From Bacteroidota bacterium (GTDB taxonomy: Bacteria; Bacteroidota; Bacteroidia; Chitinophagales; JADJOU01), in the NCBI GenBank assembly GCA_016713645.1, contig JADJOU010000011.1, positions 77,363 through 141,362 on the forward strand: a DNA stretch of 64,000 nt. The letters run 5' to 3'. Position numbers and translations under genes: made by a program. Shown in pieces: positions 19,170 to 30,726 of this stretch (the stretch's first letter is position 1; the number at the start of each line of letters is the position of its first letter). The notes under the pieces are model-generated. The model was not told the origin of the DNA. It was given only the letters and a program-made list of their open reading frames with translations, and did not search any database.

Positions 19170-21601
19170 TTATGCATTTTTAATTGCGCGTTTTTTCTCC
19201 TCTTCTGCACCTCCTTTGCGCATGTTTTCAGGACTTAGTTTGTGATTGCCAAATCGATAATTGAACGAAATTGATATAGTCCGATTATCTCGGTATATAT
19301 TAAAATACTCTCTATATTCATTGAATTCATTGTCTGCACGCGGCCGATTGGTCCAAAATATATCCGTTGCGGCGAGTTTTACAGTTCCGCGATTGTTCAT
19401 GATTTTTTTTTGAATTCCTAAATCCAGGCCCCACATTGCATATAAATACATAAAGGCATATTGCTGCGGAGAGGTCAGACTAAAATTTGCTTCAAAACTG
19501 TATTTCTTGGGCAATTTGAAATTATTGTTGGAAGATAAAAAGCAAACGAGATTACCATCGTTTAAATTGGTCGTGGCATAAGTCCCGCGATACCAACCAT
19601 AGAATAGGCTTGTGTTATTTTGGCTAGCCCACCATTTGGTCGGATTGAGCGGAATATTTGAATTAAAGGTGAAATAGGTCGTCAGGTCGAGGTTGACATT
19701 GGTTTGAATTGAAACGCGGTCCTTGTTGGGAATTGGTCCTACCACTTCGGTGATAGGCTGATAAGATAATTCATAACCCAAGGAGAAAAAGTATTTGTCA
19801 TAAAAAGTGTGGTTGGTTTCAATCGCCCACGAATACTGCGGATTGAGGTTGGGGTTACCCGCTTTGAATAAGGTTGGATCGAGGTATAGTTTGAATGGGT
19901 TTAATTGGTCGTATGAAGGTCGATCTATTCTGCGACCAAATTCAATCCGAGGTTGTAATTTTTTATGATGGGGTAATTCATAAAAATGCTGGGAAAGAAA
20001 TTGGTATAGTTTTTTTCAAACCCCACTTGATCTACCAACTGAATACCATCAATATCGCTGTTTTCCATCCGGAGCCCAAATTGAAGTTCTAGTTTGTCTA
20101 TTTTTCCACTCATTGTTAAATATGCAGCTTGAATGTTTTCTTGATAGATAAAGTGATTGCTCAGAAAAGTATCATATAGCGGTTGCTGATTATTGCTTAC
20201 ATCGTAATATTCTAGTTCATTATCGGCTTTCATAGAACTAGCTTTTACTCCTATTTCAGCTTTCCATTTTTGATGTAAGAATGGATGGGTATAATCCATT
20301 TTTAAAGACCGAATTTGAAGATTCCTTGGAGGTCTCCATCGAGATTATAATCTGGTTGATATTTATTTCCATTTAAATCGCTGTAGTGAGTATTGAAGAA
20401 TTGATTCGTCGTATTCCAATATTTGGCGTAATCAAGATCGAGGGTCAACTCTCTTCCCATGGTGTCGACGAGGTGTTTTACATTGGCATTTAAAGCATAG
20501 TTTGGCCAAATATCATGGCTATTGTTTTTAGTTACAAATGCGGATACTTTGTTGCCGAAAGCATCTTCGATTTCAGTTGTGCTAGTGCCAGTAGGATTGA
20601 ATTGATGCACCATAGAATGCAGCATCAAACCAATTTTTGTTTTTGGTGAATATTGAAGATCTAGACCAATTCTTCCACTGTGGATGTGATTGTCCATCAG
20701 CAAATAATTTTTTTGATTAAATGCACTGAACCTATTTCCATCTTTGAGGAATTCTTTGTAAATGTTTAAATCATTCATCCCCTTTCTGAAATTGTAATTG
20801 TATCCGCCGTATAATTGGACTTTTTCGCTTTTGTGGTTTAAGCTAAATCCACCTCCTGTTTTTGGATACACGCCTTGCCCATAAAATAGATTGATGGTTC
20901 CTGTGGTGTTTTTTTCTTTACTTTTCTTCGATTATATCGATGATTCCAGCGCTTCCTGATGCATCGTATTTCGCAGAAGGATTAGAGATGATTTCTATTC
21001 TTTCTATGGCAGATGGAAGTGATTTGAGGTAAATGGATAATTCTGAAGCACTTAATGGCAGTGGTTTCCCATCTATCATAATGCGCACCCCCGCTTTGCC
21101 TTTGAGTATGACCTCTTCATTTTGATTGAGAAAGACATTGGGTGATTTTCCGAGCACTTCTAAAGCACTGCTTGATCCCGAAAGGCTGCTGTTTTCAACA
21201 TTGACGAGGAGTCTGTCGTTTTTGCGCTCAATCATGGGTTTAAAAGCGCGAATAGTTGCTGTATTCAATATACGTATGCTCGCTAATTCTATTTTACCTA
21301 AGTCTAATTTCTCATCACTTTTTGCGATTTGTATCGATTCAATGATTTTCGTTTCGTGTCCTAGCGTTTGAATCTCTAGGGAGTAAATTCCTTTTGAAAT
21401 TTGATCGAATAGAAAGAAGCCCTGTTCATCTGCTACACTTAGCTTTACGATGCTTGAATCAATAGCGTTTTTGAGAATAATATTGGGTTTTAGATCTTGA
21501 TAGTCTTTATTTAGGATGCATTGTCCAGTTATGCTTGCATATTGGGCGTTCATTTGCATATAGAGCATCATGCTAAAAATAAAGGAGTATATTTTAACCA
21601 T
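19170..21601 (-). CDS. Outer-membrane beta-barrel protein with carboxypeptidase-like N-domain and TonB-plug-like domain; several frame breaks
   Basis: About 800 residues when joined (fragments 21601-20918, 20871-20302, 20299-19925 and 19781-19170 plus the stretch between). Signal peptide MVKIYSFIFSMMLYMQMNAQ. Residues 23-100 form a carboxypeptidase-D-like surface domain, and 115-225 a plug-like domain ending IISNPSAKYDASGSAGIIDI. The rest is a barrel of the OMP_b-brl_3 type, with the marker RPSYDQLNPF and GNPNLNPQYSW near 19860-19910. Breaks near 20925, 20300, 19925 and 19785 leave the family profile readable throughout. No partner SusD is adjacent, so it is not a classical polysaccharide locus. 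Possible roles are uptake or envelope signalling. Confidence 0.8.
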
Positions 21602-21859
21602 AAGAAGAAATTAGGCGTAAAGAAATTTGATAAACAAATATTTAGATTAATTTTTTAGCAGAGATATCAATAGTCGATATATTAACAAAAATTAATTTTT
21701 TTGTAAAAAAAATTAAATTCATTTTGTTGCGGGTAGATTTATAGGCATTCAAAAACAAAATATCTCATTCACTTGACATAAGTCAACAGTTGTATAAATT
21801 GGATGTAACTATTCGCTAGTACCTTATAATAGCAGCGTAGATATGAAAATGGATGCAGA

Positions 21860-23295
21860 TTAAATTTCGACGTGATCCTTCACTTTATAGAGATAGAATT
21901 TTTCGTCTTTTATGACTGGCGTTTCTGTATTTTGAAATAGCAATTGCCAATCTTGAATGTATGCATCTGGGAGTGGCCTATTCAATATAAAAATGCATGA
22001 TTTTATTTCCTTTCCGAATTTTTTCAATGTTGGATTAATCGCGAACTCTCAGGATATGCCCAAAATCCGTGCAGATAGTTTGTGTCATAGCGATAATAGG
22101 TTCCGAAACTATTGGACTCTGGGTAGTAAATGGAAATGTTTTTGTCGAAGTATGGGCTGATGGAACTCACCGCCCAAGCTTGATTGCCCACGAGCGTTTT
22201 TTTATCGAGTTGTTGGTTTCGTATATATTCACTGACTTCTTTAGATCCTGAATATTGCATTGTGTAATCGTCAGACAAGGTTTTAAAGGCTATCGGCAAT
22301 TGGATTGCCATGAGGGCAATTAGGACATATTGAAGAGTCCGCTCTATAATATTGGTTTTTTCCTTTGAATTGTAGTACATAATGCTGCATGCAATAATCA
22401 AGAGATAGATAAAACCCGCATGTCTCATAAAGGGATAGATCTTAAAGCAACACATGTATAGAAGACCCAAAATACTGAAGATGAAAATGCGGAGAATAGA
22501 TTTGTCTTTGTAAAAGAGGTAGGTGATTCCCATCAAGCATAGTATTGCAATATGGTATGATTTGTCAGCGAAGAGGCCCATCGATATTACATTTAAAAGG
22601 GTATTGAGCCGGAGGTCAGATTCTATAGAAAAATATCCTCTGGTCTCAGAAGTCGACAATAAATATCCTGCGATGCAAATGGCAATAAGTGGTAGAAGGA
22701 TATATCGAATGGTAGATGAAGCTTTTTGTTCTCTGATTGTTTTCAAATGATCATAGAGAAGCATGCACGCCAATGGCATCAAGAGATAATGTGTCATCAT
22801 GAGCAATGTAATGAGCAGGGCATTTAAAGATAGATAATCTGCGCGTTTGTGGAAGAGCGCAGCGAGACTTATTGTGAGCAAAGTCGCTGTGGAATAGCTT
22901 CGCGCAAGTACACTGTATTCAAATATGAAGAAATAGGAAAACGGGAGTATGTATTTGACGGGCTTGGGTAAATTTGTATGGAATAAAATAATCCAATTGC
23001 TTAATCCAATAAATAGAGCGCTGATAAAATTCTGACTTAAATAGGGGAAATTCAATTTGACAAAAGGCATAATAATCAAATACCAGAGAGGCGGGTGTCC
23101 TTCCGATTTGAGCGAATTCATTAGTTGTATGAAATTTAGATCTCTTATCAATAACCAAGCCTGAGCCTCATCGCGCCATGATTCGTGGTGAAGCACAGCA
23201 CATGCCATAATGAAAGTGGAGAAAGACCAAATAAACAAAAGCAATTTGTCTTTATTCTTGAAATAACTGACGGTGTTTTGAAACAATTGATTCAT
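21860..23295 (-). CDS. Multipass membrane protein, GT-C/glycosyltransferase-39-like; frame break near the end
   Basis: About 475 residues with many hydrophobic helices. Near the first periplasmic loop it has ESWRDEAQAWLL (Asp42-Glu43) and GHPPLWY (66-72). These are typical of GT-C fold glycosyltransferases that use lipid-linked sugars, where the acidic residue is catalytic. The frame breaks at about 22026; adding one T in TTGAAAAAATTC continues to KKFGKEIKSCIFILNRPL and a stop at 21860. Divergent from the FAD oxidoreductase gene (51 bases apart), which suggests a shared role in surface glycan or glycolipid synthesis. The donor and acceptor are unknown. Confidence 0.75.
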
Positions 23296-23345
23296 ACATT
23301 GTTGAATTTTATATATTTTTACATGACAGTATGTAAATATATGAA

Positions 23346-24887
23346 ATGGGATGTAAAAAAGTGATAATTATTGGAGCTGGTCCTGGAGGATTAACTGCTT
23401 CATATGAATTGCTCAAACAGTCAGATTTTGAAACTACGGTGATAGAAGCCAATTGCCAAGTTGGTGGACTCTCAAGAACAGTTAATCATCGGGGCAATCG
23501 AATTGATATCGGTGGTCATCGATTCTTTTCCAATAATCACAAGATCATAGAATGGTGGCTCTCTTTCCTTCCGCTGGAAAAGAGCGATGCGCCATTTTTT
23601 ACTATCAAATACCAACAAAGGGAAAGTGAATTGAAATCTGGAATGGACGATCCAAATATCGTTGATGATATTATGTTGATACGAAATCGGAAATCTAGGA
23701 TATACCACGACAATCAATTTTTCGACTATCCGCTCAATATGAATTTTGCGACATTGCAAAAGTTTGGATTTGTGAAAAGTGCAAGGATAATGGGCAGTTA
23801 TATTTATTCGCGCGTATTTCCTATACAACCAGAAATTTCTTTGAAGGATTTTTTAATCAATCGATTTGGTGTCCAATTGTATGAGCGCTTTTTTGAGAAA
23901 TATACAGAAAAGGTCTGGGGAGTGCCCTGCGATCAAATCGGCAAGGAATGGGGTGCGCAGCGCATTAAGTCAATTGATTTGTTGAAAATGATCAAACATT
24001 TTATCTCGAAATTATTGGGTTCTTCGAAATCTTTTAAAAATACAAGTTCTAGTTTAACGGAGCAATTTCTATATCCCAAATTTGGTCCGGGTCAGATGTG
24101 GGAATCGGTTCAGCGTCATTGTGCATCTATGCAGGGGCAGTTTATGCTTGAAACAAAGGTAATCGGCATTTCATTAAATCAATCCAATGAAATTGAATCC
24201 ATCACGGTGGAGCAATTAGATGGCACACGTCGCGTAATCACAGGAGATTATTTTATTTCTTCCATGCCCATCGTGGATTTGATTCATGCGCTTGAATCAT
24301 CAATTACGATACCTGAAGAAGTGATGAGCGTCGCAGAGGGTTTGGTTTATAGAGATATGATTGTAGTTGGACTATTGATTGACAAAAAGTATTTGGTTCA
24401 TGCCTTGGAAGATAATTGGATATATATACAAGAGAATCATGTAAAAGTAGGAAGGATTGAAGTGTTCAATAATTGGAGTCCATATTTGATATCCGATGAT
24501 ACGAAAGTCTGGTTGGGGATGGAATACTTTTGCTTTGAAACGGATGCTATTTGGCAGCAATCTGATGAAGCAATTTTTCAATTGGCGATGGGAGAGTTGA
24601 AGGCCATTGGCTTATTGAAGGAAATGAAATATGAGGATGGAATTGTGATTAAAGAAAAGAAAACGTATCCGGCCTATTTTGGCACGTATTCACAAATACA
24701 TATTTTGCGCAATTTTATAGATGAGATTCCCAATTTATATTTAATCGGTCGCAATGGCATGCATAAATACAACAACCAAGATCACTCCATGTTGACGGCG
24801 ATGAAAGCGGTAGATGCGATTCTACATGGCGGAAGCAAATCGGCTATTTGGGAGGTGAATACCGACGATACTTATCAGGAGAATTGA
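23346..24887 (+). CDS. NAD(P)/FAD-dependent oxidoreductase (amine-oxidase / UDP-galactopyranose-mutase-like)
   Basis: 513 residues. The N-terminal Rossmann motif is VIIIGAGPGGLTASYELL (6-23), with acidic Glu34 ending strand two (VIEANCQVGGLSRT) and the GGHRFF flavin-contact loop at 56-61. A C-terminal FAD motif lies around NLYLIGRNGMHKYNNQDHSM. The family is related to protoporphyrinogen oxidase and UDP-galactopyranose mutase and is often found in polysaccharide loci. The start MGCKKVIII at 23346 is preferred over an overlapping out-of-frame ATG at 23341. The frame is intact. The exact substrate is not deducible. Confidence 0.85.
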   Translation: MGCKKVIIIGAGPGGLTASYELLKQSDFETTVIEANCQVGGLSRTVNHRGNRIDIGGHRFFSNNHKIIEWWLSFLPLEKSDAPFFTIKYQQRESELKSGMDDPNIVDDIMLIRNRKSRIYHDNQFFDYPLNMNFATLQKFGFVKSARIMGSYIYSRVFPIQPEISLKDFLINRFGVQLYERFFEKYTEKVWGVPCDQIGKEWGAQRIKSIDLLKMIKHFISKLLGSSKSFKNTSSSLTEQFLYPKFGPGQMWESVQRHCASMQGQFMLETKVIGISLNQSNEIESITVEQLDGTRRVITGDYFISSMPIVDLIHALESSITIPEEVMSVAEGLVYRDMIVVGLLIDKKYLVHALEDNWIYIQENHVKVGRIEVFNNWSPYLISDDTKVWLGMEYFCFETDAIWQQSDEAIFQLAMGELKAIGLLKEMKYEDGIVIKEKKTYPAYFGTYSQIHILRNFIDEIPNLYLIGRNGMHKYNNQDHSMLTAMKAVDAILHGGSKSAIWEVNTDDTYQEN

Positions 24888-25019
24888 ATTAAAGGAAACC
24901 TGCAAAAGCATAGATGTCAATAAAACAAAATTACTCTTTGGATACAAAATATTGATGTAAGATTATTGTGTAGTTTAAGAATAAAAGTTATTTTTACTTT
25001 TATTATTCACTTTAAATCA

Positions 25020-25525
25020 ATGTTTATGCAATTTAATTGGACAGCAGTTATTATTTCTACGCTAATTCCCATGGTAATTGGTTTTGTTTGGTACAATCCC
25101 AAGACGATGGGCAAGATGTGGATGGAAGCCAATGGCTTTAAAGAAGAGGAGTTGAAGGAAAACTTCAATCCAGTAAAAGTATTTGGGCTCGCTTTTTTGA
25201 TGAGTTTCTTAATTAGTATGGCGCTGCATCCGATGGTTATCCATCAATGGGGATTTATGTCGAGTTTGATGACCGGAGATAAGGGAACAATTCCTGCAGA
25301 GTTGACACAGTATGTCGCAGACTATATGACAAATTACGGAAAGAATTTTAGATCTTATGGACATGGTGCACTTCACGGATTGATCACATCTATCTTTTTG
25401 ATTTTGCCAATTATTGTTACGAATGCCTTATTTGAGAAGCGCTCTGGCAAATATATATTTGTACATTGGGGATATTGGGCGCTTTGTCTCTCTTGATGGG
25501 AGCTGTCATTTGCGGGATGATATAG
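25020..25525 (+). CDS. DUF1761 family membrane protein (frame break at the C-terminus)
   Basis: About 168 residues, four predicted membrane helices, start MFMQFNWTAVIISTLIPMVI at 25020. The motif GFVWYNPKTMGKMWMEANG and the HGALHGL helix match DUF1761, a family of unknown function. The frame hits TGA at 25494-25496, but the neighbouring frame continues GALSLLMGAVICGMI to a stop at 25523-25525, the normal family end, so one indel lies near 25465-25485. Followed by a strong bidirectional terminator shared with the convergent LamG gene. Confidence 0.78.
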
Positions 25526-25544
25526 TATTTATACCAATGAAAAT

Positions 25545-25574
25545 AAAAAGCCGAGGAATTCCTCGGCTTTTTTT
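25545..25574. terminator. Bidirectional Rho-independent terminator
   Basis: AAAAAGCCGAGG and CCTCGGCTTTTT form a perfect 12-base stem around AATT, with A and T tracts on the two sides. It serves both the DUF1761 gene and the convergent LamG gene. Confidence 0.92.
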
Positions 25575-25593
25575 ATTGGATAAAAAAACTTAA

Positions 25594-26757
25594 TTACTCT
25601 TTCGTTATCATCTTTCTAATAATTCCATTTTCCGTCTTAATTTCCGCTATATAAATACCAGTATGAAGTGAATTGAAATTAATCGTCGCTTGATTTGTAT
25701 TGCTTGTGATGAGCATGCCATTTAAATCAAAGATGGTAATTGATTTCACTGCAAGGTCAGATGCAATATTCAATACATCAACTACGGGATTAGGATAGAT
25801 ACGCAAGGCATTTTCTATTTGGTTGATACTAGTTGTAATTTTTCCTACAGTCATTACACTATTGGAGACTGCGTCGCATCCTGCAAGATTGTAAACGATA
25901 CATGAATAAGAAGCGGATGAAGTGGGAGCATAAGACTGTGCGTTGGCTCCAGGTATAATCGTATCATTTCTCAACCATTGATATTTTGCGCCAGCACTTG
26001 CTGTCAATAAACTGCTCGTGCCAGAGATAGTTGCGCTGTGCAATGTGCACATTTTAGAAGTCGTATCAAGAAATAAGGCTTTTATTTCACTCTTGCTCAA
26101 TGCTCGATTGTAAAAGGCGAGATCATCGATTCTTCCATTAATTCCTCCGCCTAATGTCAATAATGAATCAGATGGGCCCAATTTTACATCTCCTGTCATA
26201 GACCTTGAATTGAGTAAAACAGTATCTCCATAGAGTGAAAAATTAATACTGTCGTAAACCAATACGGTATGAATCCATCTATTCGCTAAAGGCGCAAGGG
26301 GCGCTACATTGACATATTTATTGTCTCCACCACCTATTGTGCTCAATACTGCGCCAGCGTATGGGTTGACACCTACTAAGTTGAATGTCATTCCATATTT
26401 GTTGACACCTTGACTTGTCAAAATCAACATCGTTGGATATTGGTTTATTTGAGCTGTAGGTATATACATCCAAAAACTAATGGTGAATTTATTTTTGAAT
26501 TTCATTTTGTCTGCCTTACTAAAATTCATAATGGCGTTTCCACCATTTGCAGCGGAGAATTCTATGGCTCTTCCTGGACGGTTGAGGTGATCACCGGTCG
26601 TGATGGTGCTGTTGGTATCGCCATGGTATTTATTTGGCCCATCATCGAGTGCATTATTGTCGAGCGGGTAAAAGGCGACTAAGCCATTTTGTGGGATTTG
26701 TGCAATAGCTGATAAGCTAAGTAACAGCAAAGTGTATATCGTAAATAATTTGTTCAT
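25594..26757 (-). CDS. Secreted LamG-domain protein with T9SS type A sorting domain
   Basis: 387 residues. Signal peptide MNKLFTIYTLLLLSLSAIAQ. A LamG/concanavalin-like domain (about 25-225) has GLVAFYPLDNNALD and GRIDDLAFYNRALSKSEI, the standard LamG_3 start and end. An Ig-like segment (about 235-305, YQWLRNDTIIPGANAQSY) and a T9SS tail from LRIYPNPVVDVLNI (about 317) follow. The frame is intact. It is likely carbohydrate- or protein-binding at the surface, with no catalytic domain. It lies downstream of the LytTR gene on the same strand. Confidence 0.92.
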   Translation of the reverse strand: MNKLFTIYTLLLLSLSAIAQIPQNGLVAFYPLDNNALDDGPNKYHGDTNSTITTGDHLNRPGRAIEFSAANGGNAIMNFSKADKMKFKNKFTISFWMYIPTAQINQYPTMLILTSQGVNKYGMTFNLVGVNPYAGAVLSTIGGGDNKYVNVAPLAPLANRWIHTVLVYDSINFSLYGDTVLLNSRSMTGDVKLGPSDSLLTLGGGINGRIDDLAFYNRALSKSEIKALFLDTTSKMCTLHSATISGTSSLLTASAGAKYQWLRNDTIIPGANAQSYAPTSSASYSCIVYNLAGCDAVSNSVMTVGKITTSINQIENALRIYPNPVVDVLNIASDLAVKSITIFDLNGMLITSNTNQATINFNSLHTGIYIAEIKTENGIIRKMITKE

Positions 26758-26869
26758 TGTAAATAATTTTTTGGTTATTAATAGAACAAAAATAGATACA
26801 GAATTTCGGCTAAAATGAATGAGTAAGTGAAACGACCTTTTCAGTTAGCAATTTCTTAATTTCAATGAT

Positions 26870-27622
26870 TTACTTCCTCTTGACGATATTCAATTCTTCA
26901 ATTAAATAACTCATCTTGTCACTCGAAACGGGTACTTGAGTCTTTTGATTCATCAATAAATAACCCCCATCAGATTTGACTATATCTGTAATGAAATTTT
27001 TATTGACAATAAAAGATTTATGTACGCGCAATAAACTTGAATTGTTTGGCAATGTCTCCTCAAAATTCTTGAGTGTTCTGCTTACTAAATGCGTCTTATC
27101 ATCTGACGTGAATACCTCCGTATAGTTGCTATCCGCCTTAATTAAAATGATTTTATCAAGTTCGATGACTTTGTAACCATTGGAGGTCGGTATTGCAATT
27201 TTTTGATTAGCATCGCTATTTAGATTTGTTTTTAGGGTTTTATATCTTAAGAAACCTTGCTCAAATTGTTTAGTGAATTTTTCTACGGCTATTTTCAAAT
27301 CTTCTGATTCTAGTGGCTTCAATAAATAATCGACGGCAGACATTTTGAAGGCCTGCAATGCATATTGGTTATAAGCTGTAGTGAATATGATCCCAAATTT
27401 GACTTCGTCTTCTTCAAAAAAATCCAATAATTCTAAGCCACTATGCCCTGGCATCTCAATATCTAAAAATATTAAATCAGGTTTGTGTTTTCGAATGGCC
27501 TTTACACCATCAGGTAAATTCTCGCATTCTGCAATAACAATGACATTCGGACAATGCTCTTTGAGTAAATTAACAATTAAATTTCTGGCATGTTTTTCGT
27601 CTTCTATGATGATTACATTCAT
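26870..27622 (-). CDS. LytTR family response regulator (second pair)
   Basis: 250 residues. Receiver domain with the acidic pair in IIIEDEKHAR, phospho-acceptor Asp54 in IFLDIEMPGHSG, switch Thr in FTTAYNQYA and Lys102 in LLKP. A LytTR domain (about 145-245) carries VIELDKIILIKADSNYTEV and LLRVHKSFIVNKNF. It starts 10 bases after the kinase stop at 27633, so the two are cotranscribed. The closest relative in the window is the regulator at 18366; the two pairs look paralogous. Confidence 0.93.
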   Translation of the reverse strand: MNVIIIEDEKHARNLIVNLLKEHCPNVIVIAECENLPDGVKAIRKHKPDLIFLDIEMPGHSGLELLDFFEEDEVKFGIIFTTAYNQYALQAFKMSAVDYLLKPLESEDLKIAVEKFTKQFEQGFLRYKTLKTNLNSDANQKIAIPTSNGYKVIELDKIILIKADSNYTEVFTSDDKTHLVSRTLKNFEETLPNNSSLLRVHKSFIVNKNFITDIVKSDGGYLLMNQKTQVPVSSDKMSYLIEELNIVKRK

Positions 27623-27632
27623 GTTGTTTATT

Positions 27633-30554
27633 TTAGTGATTTTCTGCGGTTATGGTTAAGAGAACAACTGTTCCAGTAGCACGGCCATTTGTGTCTGTTT
27701 TATCTATGTATTCAACCCCAATTTTATTTTTCTCTTGATTGAGCAATTCAATTCTCTTTTATTTGCTTCAGTCGAAAAAGATTGATGCTTGTCTTTTTGG
27801 AGTCGATTTATTTCTTCACTTCGCTTTCGGCCGATTCCATTGTCTTCAATTGTTATTGTCAATTCTTGATTGTTTTTTTTATCAAAATGAATCATCAATT
27901 TCTTTTCACCTCTTAAGTGAAGTAAACCATGTTTAATTGCATTCTCAATATATGGTTGCAAAATCATAGATGGAATGTATGTCTGCATTATATCTATGTT
28001 TGGCTTAATTTCGATTTTATAAATAAAATCTTCGAATCGCATTTTTTCAAGATCCAAATACATGGTTAATGTATTTATTTCCTCTTGAAGGCTTATACGA
28101 TCTTTTTCGCTCATCTCTAATACACTTCTTGTGAGTTTTGAAAATTTAGAGAGGTAATTGGCCGCTTTGTTTTTATCTTCTGTAATAATAAATGATTGTA
28201 TCGTATTTAGTGCATTGAAAAGAAAGTGCGGATTCATCTGAGACTTAATACTGGACAACATTGAATTGCGCAAATCCTTCTCCAAATTGGATTTCTCAAG
28301 TTGATATTTATTTTCTTTTAAACTGGTTTTAATTTTCCAAGTATAGAAAAGATAAATAAGAAATAGCATCATCATTATGGATAATACAATAAACCACGAT
28401 TGAAAATACCAAGGCGCTTTGATTGTAAATACAATTGCTTCATTATAGATGATGTCATCTATACTAAATGAAATATGATAATCTCCTTTTGATAAAGAGG
28501 CAAGACTGAGTATTCGCTGTGAAGGTTCAATCGTTTTCCATGTTTCTTTGTTGATTCTATATTTAATTAGATGCTCATTATTGTAATAATCTAAAACAGA
28601 AAAATGGATATCTATGTCATTTTCAGAATGATTAAAATGAAGGTTTTTTAAATTGTAAATTAATTTATTCTTCGCAAGAATATAATTTACATAAAAAGGG
28701 ATTTCGTTTTTACCGGTGTTTATATAACGGTCTAATTCTATGATGAGATTATTTGAAGTTAAATAGTAAAAACTATCTTTCATTTCAATATCATTGATTT
28801 CAGTCGTTTTTTTGTGCGTGTTGATTTTATGTATGATTGGTTTTTTTATCAATGATTCTAGATCATTTAATTCTAATTCAATGATAGATTGTGCTGTAGC
28901 TAAGTATAATTTATTATTCAAACATTTCATCCAGAAGAAGGGGCCATGTTTATTGACCAATTCTAGATTTTTAATCTCTGCTAATTTGTTTTTAATCAAT
29001 AATTGACCCGAATTCGTTAAAATAAACAGTGTTTCTTTTTTAAAATAATTTTAGATGTGTAAAGGCGATCACCATCATAATTTAGTTCTCCCAATGTATC
29101 GGTGTTAGCATAAATCAATCCAATATTTGTACCCCAATAGATAATTCGATTGAAACTGTCGAATGCTACTGTTCGCGCTCTTACATCGTTATAAATATTA
29201 ACGCTAGAGTCAAATCCTAAATAAATAAAATTCGTATCTTTAGCCAATTGCTTATGATAAAAATCATCCCAAATACTAGGTGTTTTGCTCTCGACAAATA
29301 AATTGATTGAGGCTCCACCCGTTAATGCAGATACTGCATATTTATGATCCAGCATCACCATTTCTTTCAACCCACCAGATAATCCCAATAAAGTCTGATT
29401 GTCATATTTAAATAAATGGATGTTTTGATTATTTGTATTTGAATTCGAAAATATTTTCGCTGTCCTAGATTCAAAATATCATAGATAGCAAATTTTGAAT
29501 TATTGTGATAAATCGGTTCTATATTTTTCTTATGATTGTCAAAATGAATAATTTCTCCAAACTCATTAAACAAGATTAGTTTTTTGTCAATTAATTTAAT
29601 TTTTGAATTAGCAATTGGGAATTCATAAACTCTTTCATTGGACTTGGAAGGAAAAATATATATCCCATTTGAGGTTGTAGATATCCATATATATTTATTT
29701 TTATCGACAATCACGTGTGAGGCAGAGGCATCTTTTACTAGATTTTCTTTAGCATCGTGGGTGTTTAAATCAATAGAAAGGAGACCAACTCTATTTAGTA
29801 TCCATAGTGTATTTGAGATTCTTTCAAATCCCTGTATTTGATTTCCATTTTGATTATGATACCATAAATGATGCTTTTTATTGTAAAACGCATATAGAAA
29901 TTGTGCATTTCCAAATCCTTCAAACGAAATGATGGTATCTCCTTTTATCGCTGTTCCATATATTATAGAAGATTCATTAATCCCTTGATAGGTTTTGATT
30001 AATTGATTATTTGAATTATAAAAATCGACTTTGTTATTGTAAGTGATGCTATAGAATTGACTATCCACTCTTGTAATGGTCGCAAATGGATGCATCAGTG
30101 GTTGTTTCTTTTTTATCTTCATCTTAACGATATCAAAATAGATAATTGAACTCGTTCGATCAATATAAATTAACTCATCTTGAAGCATGACCATTTCTTT
30201 ATTCCCGGCTGATAGGAGTTCATTGCCTAGCAATTTTAAACTATCATTTTCTACATAAAAAATAGCTCCATCAAAATTGCGATACCAGATTCTTCCGAAA
30301 CGGTCTTCTTTGATATAGGAGCCAGATTTATGACTCATTTTAGTATGGGAGTACAATCTATAATTCGTACCATCATATCTATATAATCCCTTATCAGTAG
30401 CAATCCACATATAGCCTTTCTGATCTTGATGGAGATTATATACTTCATTCGTAGGCAATCCATTTTCCTTGGTCAATCGAATAATATAGGGTTGTTGCGC
30501 TTCTGCAAATAGCGAAATAAACAAGTATATAGGAAGAATTAATGAAATTTTCAT
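27633..30554 (-). CDS. Reg_prop/Y_Y_Y sensor histidine kinase (second pair), at least three frame breaks
   Basis: About 970 residues when joined. Signal peptide MKISLILPIYLFISLFAEAQ; the ATG at 30552-30554 is preferred to one seven codons upstream. Reg_prop start: LTKENGLPTNEVYNLHQDQK and WIATDKGLYRYDG. A Y_Y_Y-like domain precedes a single helix (WFIVLSIMMMLFLIYLFYTW). The His_kinase core has QMNPHFLFNALNTIQ, and the HATPase has LQPYIENAIKHGLLH and EDNGIGRKRSEE. Breaks occur near 29460, 29010 and 27760; correcting the last gives EKNKIGVEYIDKTDTNGRAT and a stop at 27633. All catalytic motifs remain. Confidence 0.87.
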
Positions 30555-30609
30555 TGAAGTGTAAATATGATTCAATCTAATGAAAAAATCAAGATTGAGT
30601 GAGTGAAAA

Positions 30610-30638
30610 GTTGTTTTTAGTGAGGGAATCTAATTTTG
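30610..30638 (+). promoter_or_regulatory. Candidate promoter for the papain-like protease gene
   Basis: GTTG (30610-30613), a 17-base spacer and a perfect TAATTTTG -7 element (30631-30638). It would give a leader of about 80 bases. Confidence 0.35.
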
Positions 30639-30726
30639 GCCAGACTTTCTATATCGAATAAGTTTATTTTTTATATCCAATTTCTCATTTTCCCGCTTAT
30701 TTTTACTCTATTAAAATTTTACGACT

